DNA of 52,708 nt, from the NCBI GenBank assembly GCA_009602725.1, contig WELB01000099.1:1-52708 (forward strand), in the 5' to 3' direction. A program made the translations under genes and the position numbers. The notes under the pieces were generated by a model. That model was not told the DNA's origin, searched no databases, and saw only the letters and a list, made by a program, of their open reading frames with translations. Origin of the DNA: Spirogloea muscicola. Its lineage: Eukaryota; Streptophyta; Zygnematophyceae; Spirogloeales; Spirogloeaceae. How positions within the stretch are numbered: position 1 is the first letter of the stretch; each line of letters opens with the position of its first letter. Below are positions 1-11,210 of the stretch, piece by piece.

Positions 1-563
1 CCCTCCCCTCCCGCATCTTATCCGCTTACCAGCCGGCTCTCCTCGCCACCCCCCTCGCCGGTGCCGCTCGTGGTCCACCTTGTGATTAGAAGCTGAAATG
101 CTCTCCGGCTACTCCGGAGTACGGCTCTTCACGAAGATGGCGACGGCTGTACTTGGCCAGCCCAGGAAAAGTCATTCAATGTACGGCAGTACCATTTCGG
201 AGCATCTTTTGATCTGTTCTTGGGCTGAAAGGCTGGCCTTCCACAGGGATGATTTTCGGGCCGGCTTTCTACAGCCCTCCTTCCTTTCGGATGAGCTTGT
301 TTTTCTTCCCTTGGACACTCCTTTGGGCGAGCACTTCTTTTTCTTCTTTGGGCTGTCCTCTCACACCCGATGCCTTTATTTGGAGGGATATAGAATTTAT
401 TTAGAAGACCTCACCTTTTTAAAGTCCTTTGGGCGAGCACTTTCTTCCTTGGGCTGGCCTCTCACAGCCATTGCCTTATAGATGGAAGAGCAGCCTCTTT
501 CCCAGTCATAGCCACAGTGTGGGGGTCGAGCTCTCCCCAGTCCTCCGCTTCCGCTCCGCCGCC
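1..563. other. Non-coding flank with short direct repeat
   Basis: No convincing gene is visible here. The segment ctttgggcgagcac followed by a pyrimidine-rich run and a gggctg(g/t)cctctcaca motif occurs twice, near 311-365 and 427-470. The same GGGCTGG-type motif recurs throughout the window as part of a dispersed repeat family. It may be promoter or 5' untranslated sequence for the short reading frame that starts at 564, but no core promoter element is clear. Confidence 0.4.
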
Positions 564-854
564 ATGGCGCTGCTCGCGACGGCGCTGGCGCTCCTCGCCG
601 CCGCCGGTGGCGCCGCAGCCATCAGATCCGCCGAGGTACGCCCGCCTCGCCACTGTTGCGGCCTCGGCGGCAAGTTGATCCTTTCTGCTTCTGACTCCGT
701 CACCTATAATACCCATTAGCGTCCATGACGACAATCTCGACGGGGCCCGGCTTGGTTGCAGGGCCTCGGCGGCTTCAGAGCAGCCCTCTCCACCCGCCGT
801 GTGCTGCTCGGTGTCGTGCCGTATCCTGTCGACTGCCTATTTGTGTCGATCTGA
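564..854 (+). pseudogene. Signal-peptide exon fragment resembling the LRR gene starts
   Basis: An ATG at 564 opens a 24-residue alanine/leucine-rich stretch starting MALLATALALL, a good secretion signal. It ends exactly at a GT donor (gtacgc, from 636). A pyrimidine-preceded cag acceptor ends at 761, and the joined frame continues for 30 codons through S-T-R-R-V-L-L-G-V to a TGA at 852-854. Exon 1 of genes A and B likewise ends in G-R-R-L-L-G-V-H-P-D. No LRR N-terminal cap or LRR exon follows on the plus strand, so this is read as an orphan first exon, possibly a remnant of another family member in opposite orientation. The similarity is short and could be chance. Confidence 0.3.
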
Positions 855-891
855 CTAGGACCGCTGACTGGGCTTCACACTTGGCCTTACC

Positions 892-1003
892 AGGCTGACT
901 CATTCACTTCGGTGGGTGATTCACGCTGAGGATGAAGGACCACTTTTCTCCCTATGTGGCTCCTAGGCTGGGTCATACACTTTTGTGTGTGATTCACGCT
1001 GAC
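892..1003. repeat. Two-unit direct repeat
   Basis: A segment of about 38 bp beginning aggctg and ending tgtgattcacgctga or gtgattcacgctga occurs at 892-929 and again at 964-1003, about 72 bp apart. No gene is seen around it. The reading frames between 1000 and 1500 show no recognisable protein motif. Confidence 0.5.
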
Positions 1004-1831
1004 AATGGAGGTTCCACCCACCTCTGACTCTCTCTCTTAGCGACACCGACTCTCTCTTTCGGCGACAACAACGACATCGACCGCTCTTCCGATGCGGACA
1101 ACACCAACAACAACATCAACCACTCATCGAATGCGGACAACCACAACAACGGCGTGACTACAAGGGCCCAAGCCCACGCGCGACGCCAACCAGCCGAAGA
1201 CCGTTCAAGGCGCGACGAGGAATGCCCATCTACAGGTACCTCAACCACCAACAAGACCGTCAAGGTGGGCGCTATCGAAGCGGTGGCGGGGCGACCGTGC
1301 AGCGGACCATTGGATATGTTCATCTACGGTCAAGCCGACTCCAGGGTCGGAAGCGGTCCACGAAGGCCGACAATCCAGCTTAGCCAACCAGCGTAGCCAA
1401 CGGCCCGCATCTGGCCTATCAGGTAGCGCTAGGGTTTCACCGCGTCGGGCCCATGTCGGGGCGCGCGCTCTAGGCCAGGCAGTCCGCTTGGCAATACTCA
1501 CCCTCCTGCCGCGCCTGCGCCCACCGCGCCTGCGCCGATCAAGCCTGCGTCTACTCGCGCCTGCGTCCGCGAGAGAGCAGAGCCCGGCGCATACGGCGTG
1601 CGCGCATAGCGAGCCTTGCGTGCGGACCCGATGCGACAGCGAGAAGTCGTTCTATCTGTGTGGTAAGCAGCCTTTACATTGTGCTGTACTTGCCTGTCTT
1701 CACATTTGGAGAGTTGCGCTCATTGTTTGAGTGCCTGTTTCGAATCGATTGCTTGCGTGCATCCATTGGCTGCATTGCTTGTTATAATCACGAATACAGA
1801 AAAGGTGCGGGCTTGCCCGAGAACAATTGCT

Positions 1832-1963
1832 CGAGTAGATAGCGACCATCCTTCGGGGTGGTCACCCAATACGAGTAGATAGGGACACCTTGAGACTCAA
1901 TACGAGTAGATAGGGACACCTTGAGACTCGATACAAGTAGATAGGGAGACCTTGAGACTTCGG
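1832..1963. repeat. 31-bp minisatellite, three units plus a partial
   Basis: The unit begins acgagtagatagggacacct and recurs at 1871, 1902 and 1933 with a constant 31-bp step. A diverged partial unit (cgagtagatagcgacc) begins at 1832. The third unit has three substitutions. No gene is visible in 1400-2150 around it. Confidence 0.75.
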
Positions 1964-2459
1964 ATACTGGATACTGGTTACTGGGCACTGTCGCGCTCTC
2001 CTTTATATACTACATAGTCAAATTTCACACGTTCTTGAGTTGTTTATCTGTTGTGATCTTTGGCAACTGACAACAACTGTTGACCTTTATCAGACAGTTC
2101 GTCCTGTCAGCTGGCCAAGGTTTGTTATCGTCTAGACCTATCGACGTCATTTCGCACCGATGCCTACTCGCATGACATTGGCGACCCGACCGATCGTAAG
2201 CCCCGCACTCCGCCCTGGCTTTGCGCTTTGCTTAGCAAAAAGTAAAGATGCTGCTGCTGATGTCAAAAGAGCCTGCTGTACAAGCCAGCCAGGTGCATAC
2301 AGAGGGTGGCCTAATGCGGCACACCGACTGACGTCAACTGGCGCTTTCCTGGTGCCGACGAAGATGCCGACGCCAAAGCTGACTCTGCTGTCGACGCCGA
2401 TGCCCACCCAAAGCCCAATCGATTCTGACTTCGACTTTGACGCCGCCGCCCGCTTGTCC

Positions 2460-3115
2460 AGCCCCTCTCCTCAATGGGCGAGCCCTTTCTTCCTTCCACT
2501 CTCAGGGCTCCTTTCCACACGCAGGCTCGATCTCCCTCGCCCTCTGCTTCCGGCAGCTAGTCTGTCCGATTTGAGGCTCCTCACTTGTAGCTTCTGAGTA
2601 GTCCATCCTCCACCCGTTCTGCCTTAGCTTTTTGTATTCAGGATCTCCCCGAGCTGTTCGGCAGATTCCCACGTGTTACGCACCCGTTCGCCACTCTGTT
2701 CTGCTGTTTTAATCAGAACAGCGTTCGACTTGGCGTTTCAGGCCCCTCCGTCAGTTGGCCCCTTCGAACCTTTGTCAACTCTTTTCGGGCTGGCTTTTCA
2801 CAGCCCTTGCCCCTATTGGGAGAGCCACTTCTTTTGCTGCTCCCCGCGCCGCTCCAGCCGCTGCCTAGACGCTCTCACTCAGGCTGGTTGATGCGCGTCG
2901 TCGAAGTCGCGGGGGCAGCTTGGGCCACTCCAGCACTCCTCAGGCCTTAGCTGCATAATACAAAATGCGGCTCGCTTAGTTTGCAGCGCTCGCAAGCATT
3001 GGCCCTTCATCAACGTGCAGGGCGCCCTCTAAGTCAGGCCTCCCGCTTTCGTGGCGGCGCTCCAGCTCCCCATGTTAGCTTGTCTGATTTGTTTGTGCTC
3101 ACCCGTGGGTACTAA
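2460..3115 (+). pseudogene. Retroelement tail fragments ending in the S-L-S-D-L-x-x-L-T motif
   Basis: Two fragments share the C-terminal signature of a dispersed retroelement reading frame. The first ends S-L-S-D-L-R-L-L-T-C-S-F and a stop at 2595-2597. The second reads S-L-S-D-L-F-V-L-T-R-G-Y and a stop at 3077-3115. The same tail occurs at 12.99, 26.09, 43.44 and 44.98 kb. Copies of the family hairpin motif (gggctgg...ccagcc) also occur nearby at 2458-2515 and 2785-2830. No intact upstream coding region is seen, so these are broken remnants. Confidence 0.5.
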
Positions 3116-3944
3116 TGTCATCTTAGGCACCTCAATTTAGGTCTCCGTATTATGCAGCCTTGTTTAGTTTGCACTAGCCTCTGCCGTGAACACTGCATTG
3201 GCTTGAATTGGCCTCCCTTTCATTTCATGCGCTCTGCGCGCTTTCTCTCACTCAGCCTCGGCTTAACCGACCCCTCGACGCCTCCGCAGTTAGTGGTCAC
3301 CAGTAATGGCTGCTAGCCCAGATCTTTATCAGCTGGCGCCAGCGTGGCGCCCCGTGCGGGAAAAGTGCCACCTGGCAGCGAAGCTGGCAGGGGTGTGAAT
3401 GGGAACCCGGCGGGCGGAGGGCGGTGCATGAGGCGTCTGGTGCGGCGCGGGCTGCGGGCCGGTGGCCGCCACACACCGCCCCCGGCGAGCACCTCCCCCC
3501 CTCCCCACCCCCACCCCATTGGCTTACCGGTCAGCTCTCCCGCCCTCCCTCCCCGGCCGCCCTCCAAGTCTGGAGAGAAATGCAGCTTTCTTCATTCTTG
3601 ATTGAGTCTTGATTGATTCCTACTCATTCCTCTTGGGCACAGGAATCAGGAATTCAATTCCTATTTGACTATCTTCTTGGCATAATAAGCATGAATATTC
3701 AGGTCGTGAAGACGTTCTGGCAGCGTCTGGGCCCGCCCGGTCGGTCGGCCGCACCGAGGCGTACGTGGCGCGCGGTGAAAGGGATGACCGGCTTCTACAA
3801 CCTTGCGCGCCAGGGCGTGGTCACCCGCCACGGAGGCGCCACATCGGATGCTGACCAGGACGTTCCTTGCCCCCGTTAAGGAAAGAAAAGCGCTCGTTTA
3901 AGTACATCACTCCAGTACTCGTTCCAGTAAAAGTGCGAAAGCCC
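3116..3944. other. GC-rich repeat segment, no gene
   Basis: The stretch 3300-3570 is very GC-rich and resembles, in reverse complement, parts of 25000-25300. For example gtgccacctggcagcgaagc here matches a segment at about 25245-25270. The neighbouring 3240-3295 segment resembles 25390-25440 in reverse. 3600-3940 shows no repeat or motif I recognise. The short open frames here look like consequences of base composition. Confidence 0.4.
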
Positions 3945-4340
3945 GTCAGTCCGGCTGGTACATAGATCAAGCCCGTCAATCAATTATGTGCCACTTGACT
4001 GCATTTGCAAGAGCACACCACCAATGTCATCCAGCTGGCCGATCAGACGAGCACATGTGCACCAACTACTTTCCAGTCATTCTGCAGGAGCCAGAACCCT
4101 CTGGTACCACGTGAAGGACACAATTTATAACTAAGTCATACATTGGACAAAGCTCAAGCTTCAGACAGGGCCTATTGCTATCTGCTTGGTTCTCACATTT
4201 TCTGCAGCGCAAACATGTAGGAGATTGGGCAAGTCACCGCTGAGGCTGTTGTAATCCAGAATGCTGTGGAGGTGCAAGAAAAAGAGTGAGTCGAGGTCAC
4301 AGCAGAACTGAAGGCCGACAAGGCTAAGAAGCTGGGGTAG
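3945..4340 (-). pseudogene. Duplicated, decayed pair of LRR exons downstream of gene A
   Basis: This stretch is a direct repeat of about 7710-8095 inside gene A, covering the I-L-D-Y-N LRR exon and the Q-V-A-H-N LRR exon with the intron between them. The pseudo-exon ending at 4197 is 67 nt instead of 69, so its frame is broken by a 2-nt deletion. The one starting at 3998 reads Q-V-A-H-N and then TGA where gene A has a sense codon. Splice signals (GTGAGA donor, TGCAG acceptor) survive. It is a remnant of a partial tandem duplication, or of a fifth family member, just beyond the 3' end of gene A. Confidence 0.8.
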
Positions 4341-4434
4341 GAGTCTACCCGTTGGTCTGGTCCCAACAGTCCACTATTCACTGCACTAGTCTTCAACATT
4401 GGTCTCACTTCCTTGTTCAAGCAGCAGCAGATTG

Positions 4435-6513
4435 TCAAGGTGGCCCTGAATGATAACCGTATAGGTCGCTCACATTACCCCGGCATCGGCCACTGTAGTC
4501 TTGATAGTAGCAGGGGCCATTGTCGAAATCGCAAATTCCTTGGTTGTTGCAGAAGGAGCAGCACCCAAGATGACATGGACCATCGCAAGGCGTGTCGACC
4601 GGCTTGTAGCTGTCAACTTGGCATATGCCCTCACTGTGAAGGTGGCATCATGTCAGTACAACTGGAGCAAAAGTCGTGACTTGTGAGCATCTTTACAGCT
4701 CAAGCTTTGTTCCGATCCATGAGTTCCAAAATGACGAGGAGCTATTGTGCTTCGAAGTCCTGCAGTGATGACCCTTGGCGCAAAGGCTGGCAGCATGACG
4801 GCAAAGTACAATCAAAGTGGCGCAACCCAAGGCCTTCATTAGATACCTGCACTTGCCATTGACGCAGTCGGGATAGATTGGTCTTTTGTTGTCAGTTATG
4901 TTGCAAGGAGTACAGTTTGGCAGAAAGTTCAGCATGCACTTGCCACTCCTGTAACATTGACCACCCAGGATGCATGCTCAGTTGGTGCTAAGCTCTCATC
5001 TCAGGTCCTCCGCGTGCCAAATTCACAGATGCGGCAACCTGAAGCAGAGCTATTTGCGACTTCCTGATTCTGGTCGAGGCATATCAAAGATCCATGTACT
5101 TTACAATTCACACAGTCTTGTGGCCTACATGCACGAAGCAGTAGCACAGCCCATGTACTCAGTAAGGGGACCATTGTCTAATAAGGCACGCGCGCAATCA
5201 GTGCCATCTGGAAGTGGAGCGACCTGAGCACAGGTGCCATTCCTACATGACGAAGCACCAGACGCTTCAGATCAGTAGCTGGACCACATGCTGATACATA
5301 TGTCAGTGGCGCATGTAGCACACGTGCAACACAGCTGAAAGTGTCGCGCAGTCACACTGCTGCATGCAATGGTTTCAGGAGAGCATGTGGCACTCCATGA
5401 TACTCCCACGACATGGACGGTCATGCACCTGCACTTCAGCACGCTGCAGAAGTCATCCTCAGGGACGTAGTCGCAAGGTTTTTTCGCATTTGCAGCGTAG
5501 TCTTACCGGCAGTGTCCAGCACCACTGCCAACGAAGTATCACCCGTATTAGAGCCTGGAAATTATGCTTATGGCAAGTTGGGTGCTTTGAATGTGTCGAA
5601 TTGGCACATTTTAAACAATCAACCAATACTTGAGTAGACCTTCTCAAAAGATCAGACGCAGATGGTGGCGGGCTCACTTGCACACTCCGTTCAGCTCGCA
5701 ATGGTTGTAATTATCAATATTCAAGGAGCAGGGAGAGCCCGCGGAATAGAAGCTCATGACCACACATGACCCGTTCCTGTTGAGGAGGAAGATCAAGCCA
5801 GCAGCTGGCTTGTGAGTACGTGGCGCCAAGCAGATAGTCATGCTTGCATGCCCAACGACCTGAAGACAACAAACTACTGCTTCTCAGGGGCACAAAATGG
5901 AGACCAACGTCAGGACCAAGTTCAGCTACTCATTTGGCCCACGTCAATCTGTCAGGAACGCAATTCAGAGCTGCCCATCACTGCAAGGGTTATGTGAAAC
6001 ACGGCTACCGGGAAGAAAGTCAAAAAAGATGGGTGGACGATCTTGCTCATCTCAAAGCACTGACCGGCAACCGAGATTGGCGCAAGAATTGTCAACTCCA
6101 GGCAAAGAATCACAAAACACATAAGGGTGAGGATCCACAAAAGAAGCCCGTGCATATCAGAACGAGGGAACGAAGTTCACAGTGCTGAAGACACGCAAAG
6201 ACAAGAACACGATAAGGTTATACTCAGTGAAACACCCTACTAGTGCTTTAGAGGGATTCGCTGGCAGGAAGCATGTGCCATGTTCAGCATGCAAGAGGTG
6301 CTGAACAAAATTTCCTGTTAATTGAAACTTGCAGCTGATAGACGACCATGCAACAGCCCAAAAGCGTGTTCAAGTTCTGCTTGCAGTCAAGGACTTACTA
6401 GCAATATGCATAGGTACACGGGGCTCGGCTACGAGCTGGAGTCGAGTCAAGCAGATCAGGCTGCCAGTTCCGGCAAGTAAGTTTGTAGCTATCCTCCGCG
6501 CAGGCTGCAGATG
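4435..6513 (-). CDS. Gene A cysteine-rich exons 1-6, with two stop codons
   Basis: The exons are 6399-6513 (start tentative), 5678-5776, 5429-5524, 5129-5242, 4847-4948 and 4435-4633. Motifs in order are A-A-C and P-C-T-Y-A-Y-C; N-G-S-C-V-V-M-S; G-A-G-H-C, then C-D-Y-V-P-E-D-D-F-C; N-G-T-C-A-Q-V-A-P-L-P-D-G-T-D-C; C-T-P-C-N-I-T and P-D-C-V-N-G-K-C; E-G-I-C-Q-V-D-S-Y-K and G-C-C-S-F-C. Exon 1 ends in TA, which joined to the G of exon 2 makes TAG. Exon 3 contains CGG TAA GAC, whose GGTAAGA is also a perfect donor and could have become a new splice site. The DGTPC...CVNGKC layout recalls the cysteine-rich regions of ADAM/ADAMTS proteins, but only as a loose resemblance. Confidence 0.7.
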
Positions 6514-9500
6514 CTCAGAAAGATGTCTTACTAAGAGTATAGCTAGCACTTCGACCTGTCGTTGGGAAATACCAATAACTGCAGAGCACCTCTACATGAG
6601 TGGTGAGTGGCCTGATCATCCTGCACATACTCCAGAGTGAAAGCACGCAAACTGTTGTCATCTTGATGCAGGGCGCTTCATGCACTTCACGAGCGTTTAC
6701 AAGGAATGGACAGCGAGACGAGGGGTGTAAAGGAAGAAAAGCAGCACCACGGGGTGCAAGTAGGCCCGCACAGACTGAAGCTGGCCTCTGGTACTTCGCC
6801 GGACGGTCCAAGCAGTTGAAGTTGGCGTGGACGACAGCGCGCCCCTCTTTTGTGACATTGGGTGCTGCCCCAATAAAGTAATTCCTGGAGATATCCACCC
6901 ATGTCAGGTTCTGGGTTGAAGCAAAGAAGTCCAGCCTGAAAGCTCCTTGGAAATTGTTGTACGAAATGTCTCTGCCCCATCAATCAACAAGCGTGGCTTA
7001 GACCAAGAGCTCCCATTTCTGAGGAGAAAGAGAAGTAATTTAGATCGATTGGGCATGACAAAGGTTTGCTCTGTTGCTCCTTACAAATTTCGCAGCTTTG
7101 TAAGGTATGCAAAGGGTTTTATCCCCAATCCCAGATCTGGCAGCACCCCTTCAAATTGATTCCCTGCAATGTTGCTGCAGAAAGCAGGAAACTCGCAGGC
7201 AAACAAGTACAGTGAATGAGCAGCGCAGTACGTCTATGACGCAAGCATGCACATCCTGGTCCTTAACATGCTCATTTTCAAGAAAACAACCCCCTGCAAT
7301 CATCAAATCGTGATGCAAGTGGTATTGTGCAGACTTCCTGACAATCGCAGCAGTGAGCAGCAATCAAGGATCTTACAGGACTTGCAGATTCCTGCATTTA
7401 AGCAGCTCCTCTGGGAAGAAATATGCAGTGAGGTTGTTGTATGAATAATCCCTGATGTGCCAATGCATCATATACTTTGCCGATCAGCCATGTCAGCATC
7501 AAGTCAATTTCCAGAGCAAAGAAGCTCGTCAAACAATTTGTCTGTAGGCAGAAATATGATCACAGAAAGTAAGTTGCTTGCATCTGAAAATCTCATGTAA
7601 GGCAAAGGGAAGCTACTCTCCGAGTCATACACGTGGGTGAGGACATCATTGAAGGTTATCAATCCGGTTGAAGTAGTGAAAATGCTCGTCATTCCGCCTG
7701 GTACCCAGGCTGGGCCCGTCAGTCTGTTATGTGCCACTTGACTGCACTTGCAACAGCACACCACTCAGGGATCTAGCTGGCCCATCGGATGCGCACATGT
7801 GCAACAACCCTATCATCCCAGTCATTCTGCAGGAGCCAGAACCCCCTGGTACCACGTGAAGGATACAGTCTATAGCTAAATCATGCATTGGAGAGAGCTC
7901 AAGCTACAGACAGGGCCTACTGCAAGTGCTTGGTTCTCACATTTTCTGCAGCGCAAACATGGTGGTTAGGTCGGGCAAGTCGCCGCTGAGGCTGTTGTAA
8001 TCCAAAATGCTGTGGAGGTGCAAGAAAAAGAGGGAGTCGAGGTCACAGCAAATTTTGTGAAGGGCGACAAAACTAATAAGCTGAGGTAGACCTTGAGCTA
8101 TAGTTGGAGGGTGGTGGTTATGCAAGATCACGGCACTGAAAGTCTCAAAATAAGTTGTTATAGGGAAAGCCAACACACACAGGATGACAAGTCGGTAGAG
8201 TCGTGTGATGGTGGCCGGTACGCTGCCGGTGAGGTTGTTACAGCAGAGGTGGCTGGGTTGTAGAGCACAAAAGGTCCAACAAAGCATGTGAACAAAATCA
8301 GGACAAAGAACTAGGAATGTACAAATCAGGATGTTGCAAATCTTGCTCTTCGGGTGCCCACAGTAGAGCCGCATAGGCACCTACAGACTCACTTATGATT
8401 TGTGACACCATACCAAGGAAGATGTCATGTAGCAGAAGCTTCTATCTCAGGGTATTTTATCTACAGTATGTGCCTTTGGGTCAGGACAACACTTGCGCCT
8501 AGTATGCTGTTGTGAGATACGCCTAACAAGAACTCACAGCAGGGTCAGCGCAGATAGCTGCCCAATGCTCTCTGGAATACTCCCACTTAAGAAGTTATGG
8601 TCAAGGTTCCTGCAGGCAATCATGTGACAAAAGCACAGTGACTTTGCTTATCTACTATCTGAACACTCAAAGTAGTCCTCGGGACAGCACACAAGCACAT
8701 CAAAACAAGGTGAGCAGAGCTTGAATTTTATACAAAAGGTCCAAGTGGGCGAGGTTGCCAATTGTAGAGGGAATCATTCTGGAGAGCCGGTTGCCATAGA
8801 GATGCCTTGCACAGCAGGTACAAGAGGTGTGCTTGATAAGCCCCACTGCAGCGATCACACAACTAGCTAAAGAATTACAGGAAGCACCAGCTTGTGGATG
8901 GCTGCTGCCACGAGAACCTCGTAAACATGGCGAGCATGTTGACGGGACAGCAGTGTCTCACAAGCGTGTCAGGCCCGTCAGGTCGCCAATGGAAGCGGTG
9001 ATGCTCCCGTTGAGGTTGGCGTTCACGACCACTCTGTGTACGCACGGGCTTGCTTCATTCAGCATCAACCCCACGCTGAGGCTGACAAAGGTCTGCGGAG
9101 CTCGAAGTGTGCATTTCTGTGGACCGGGGAGGGTTCAGCGAGCCCAATGGCCAATGCCAGCACTGTGTCTAAGGAGCGAGCAGGCCGCCACTAACGGGCG
9201 GATCGGGCCCATTCTGAGCGCCCTCAAGGGCCAGCATGTGGCAGGGCATGGTTATACTCACAGCGAGCTGACGCGGCTGGTGCCCGGGTCGCACTCGATG
9301 CCGTACCAGGCGCAGTGGCCGCCGGTGGAATTGCAGCCGGCGCAAGGATTGGGGCCCACCCAGCTCGACAGAATGCTGGGATTGTGCACGCCAGCCTTGA
9401 AGCTTTGCAGGGCCGCCACTGCAGAGCCAATCACCGGCGGCGCAGCGTCAGGCGCGTGGCAAAGTGATGGCAAACTACCAAGAGAGATAGTTTGGAGTGT

Positions 9501-9896
9501 CACTTAGCGACGGCAGGCTGGCGAGGAGGAGGAAAAGGTGCGCGGTGCACATGAATTGGAAGGTTGGCCAACCCGTACGCAGTGCATTGTACAGGCGAAA
9601 GCCAGTGCAATAGTGGGACAGCTTGGAACAAAGCCCGATGCTAAGGTGGCCGCAAGGAGAAGGCGCGCGGTGCGCATGAAGTGAAAGGTGGCCATATCAA
9701 GCCAACCAAGTGTACAGGCAAAAGCTAACGAGAACTCACGGTCTGGGTGCACGCCAAGCAGACGGCGGCCGATGGGGAGCGCAGCTTCGGGCTGGCGCGC
9801 AGTAAGATGCGGCTGCTGCAATTGAGAGATGGAGGGTTCGGCGGCGGCGCCGGTGGCGAGGAGGGCGGCGGCGGCGAGGAGCAGCAGCGCCGCCAT
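4435..9896 (-). CDS. Gene A: secreted LRR protein with cysteine-rich tail, probably truncated
   Basis: This multi-exon gene has an ATG at 9896 and its last exon ends at a TGA at 4435-4437. The predicted order is signal peptide, LRR cap, nine LRR exons, six cysteine-rich exons. Exon sizes, phases and GT-AG sites match paralogues B, C and D. No transmembrane or kinase segment is visible, so an extracellular role in recognition or adhesion is inferred from the LRR family. Two changes suggest loss of function at the 3' end. The codon split by the intron after the first cysteine exon becomes TA|G (stop) where the paralogues have AA or GA in those two positions. A TAA lies at 5503-5505 inside the third cysteine exon. 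The product may therefore end after the LRR domain. Protein function is otherwise unknown. Confidence 0.75.
6751..9896 (-). CDS. Gene A exons: signal peptide, LRR cap and nine LRR exons
   Basis: Exons read on the minus strand are 9740-9896 (signal peptide, ends G-V-H-P-D, phase 1), 9262-9418 (cap with W-V-G-P-N-P-C-A-G-C and C-A-W-Y-G-I-E-C), 8962-9033, 8734-8805, 8538-8609, 8181-8252 (72 nt each), 7941-8009 (69 nt), one starting at 7741 whose 3' end is unclear, 7377-7451, 7085-7174 and 6751-6971. The LRRs follow the plant pattern N-x-L-x-G-x-I-P-x-x-I-G-x-L. The last exon carries D-I-S-Y-N-N-F-Q-G and then Q-R-P-A-S-V-C-A-G-L-L-A-P, probably the C-terminal cap of the solenoid. Most donors are GTGAGT or GTAAGN; 8734 uses GTATAA and 8181 uses GTGTGT. 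Confidence 0.8.
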
Positions 9897-10580
9897 GGCG
9901 GTTGTCGGGTGGGGGAGGTGAGATTGGAAGTGAGCGAGCTTCTCCATTGTGTACTTGCCTTTGTACTTGGCCATTTGGCCTTCGTTTGTTTCAAATACAC
10001 GAGATTCTCATCCGCTGTGGTCTCCTGCACCAGTGGTTATTAAGTGATTATCCGACGGAAAGCATTCTTGGGAAAGCGCTTTTTCGGCCCCTTCAGGCCT
10101 TGCCAGTTCTTTCCGGTCTGGCTGTTTCAGGGGAAGCCACTTTCTTCCTATCCACAGCCCCCGCCCCGATTTCCAACATTTTTCCATTTTCGCTTTTCCT
10201 TCATCGTTTCCTTTCTTATTTTCCTTTCTTAGTGCAAAAGAAAGTACAGCATTCCAAATGGGGGAGGGCGGGGAAGCCGGGTCTGCCGGCGGCGGCTGCC
10301 GGCCCGCTTGCTGCGGGGGGGCCGCGGCACATTCCAGATCCGCCAGATCCGCATCCCGCCACTTGGCTGGCCGGCGCCCAGTCCGGCCACCTGGAAGATA
10401 AAAGGCGCGTGGTGCGCATGAAATGAAAGGGCGGCCAATTTAAGCCAATACATCGTACATCGTACATCGTTCTCGTTCAAGAACGAGAAAGAGTGGCTCT
10501 CCCAAAGGGAATGAAGTGCGTATCGAGTGATGGAGGGCCTGAGTGGCCAAGTACGAAGGCAAGCACATGCACAGATGTGC
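9897..10580. other. 5' flank of gene A with dispersed repeats
   Basis: No gene is seen upstream of the gene A start. 9945-9985 carries, in reverse orientation, the dispersed motif ggccaagtacaaaggcaagc that also occurs near 10545, 11950, 22040, 24160 and 52515. 10255-10400 is GC-rich and contains ctgccggcggcggctgccgg, shared with GC-rich patches at 13.2, 20.3 and 44.1 kb. A segment near 10398-10440 (gcgtggtgcgcatgaaatga) resembles two tandem segments inside intron 1 of gene A (about 9537-9600 and 9657-9725). No TATA element is evident. Confidence 0.4.
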
Positions 10581-10619
10581 ATCAGCTGCTGTTAAGCTGA
10601 CCCGCTCAGTAACCACGAG

Positions 10620-11210
10620 TCAGCACAAAGAGGTCGCTAATCGGTGCCCGAACACCGACCGGCGATGGACAAGCTCGTGTACCACCAGCCAAGGCTCGAC
10701 CAGCTTTTGGATTTGGTCGAGTATTTCTGTAGGAGATGGTATTGGATGCAAAGCATGAGCCTGAGCTCGTTGCAAACAGGCTGACACACGACGTCGCAAA
10801 GATGACAAGTAGGCTGCCGGCATGCCCATCTGGCCTGGAAGCGTATCCTCACGTCGTGCATATCCTAGACCTATGATGTTCTGGGCATGGAAACGAGGAC
10901 CCATGCAGCCAAAGGTGTCACTTGTGGCTGGTAGGAGGTGATCTCTGCGGGGCTAGTCAGATAGAGTAGTATTGCAGCTTTCTCTGCTCTGCACTCCCCA
11001 CTGCTTGGCCAGCAATGTGGGTCGATGCTGGACTCTGTACGCCTCCGTCACAACCACATCGACCAAGGCTCGGGGGCCTCCGCCAGGTCTTACACCCACA
11101 ATATCTAGGATGTGACAGTGATGGCGTCCCTGAGCATCCGTGGTGATGGGCAAAGAGGGCGAGGGCTGTAAACAGCCCGAAAAGTGTCTGTTAAGGTAAG
11201 AAGGGGCCAA
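10620..11210 (-). pseudogene. Retroelement ORF C-terminal fragment, copy 1
   Basis: Two minus-strand pieces belong to the same broken reading frame. 10953-11210 contains L-D-I-V-G-V-R-P-G-G-G-P-R-A-L-V-D-V-V-V-T-E-A-Y. 10620-10904 contains M-G-P-R-F-H-A-Q-N and M-P-A-A-Y-L-S. The D-V-V-V-T strand preceded by a conserved L-D-I is like the C-terminal region found after the reverse transcriptase in many LINE-like elements of algae, and may have a PD-(D/E)XK-type fold; that reading is inference. It is frameshifted and lacks the polymerase part. It is closely related to the copy at 12010-12615 and in the same orientation. Confidence 0.5.

Noticed and set aside
1154-1501. Overlapping frames that look like a possible retroelement gag
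   Set aside because: No zinc knuckle, protease or other retroelement motif is present. The frames overlap on both strands, as expected of GC-rich sequence.
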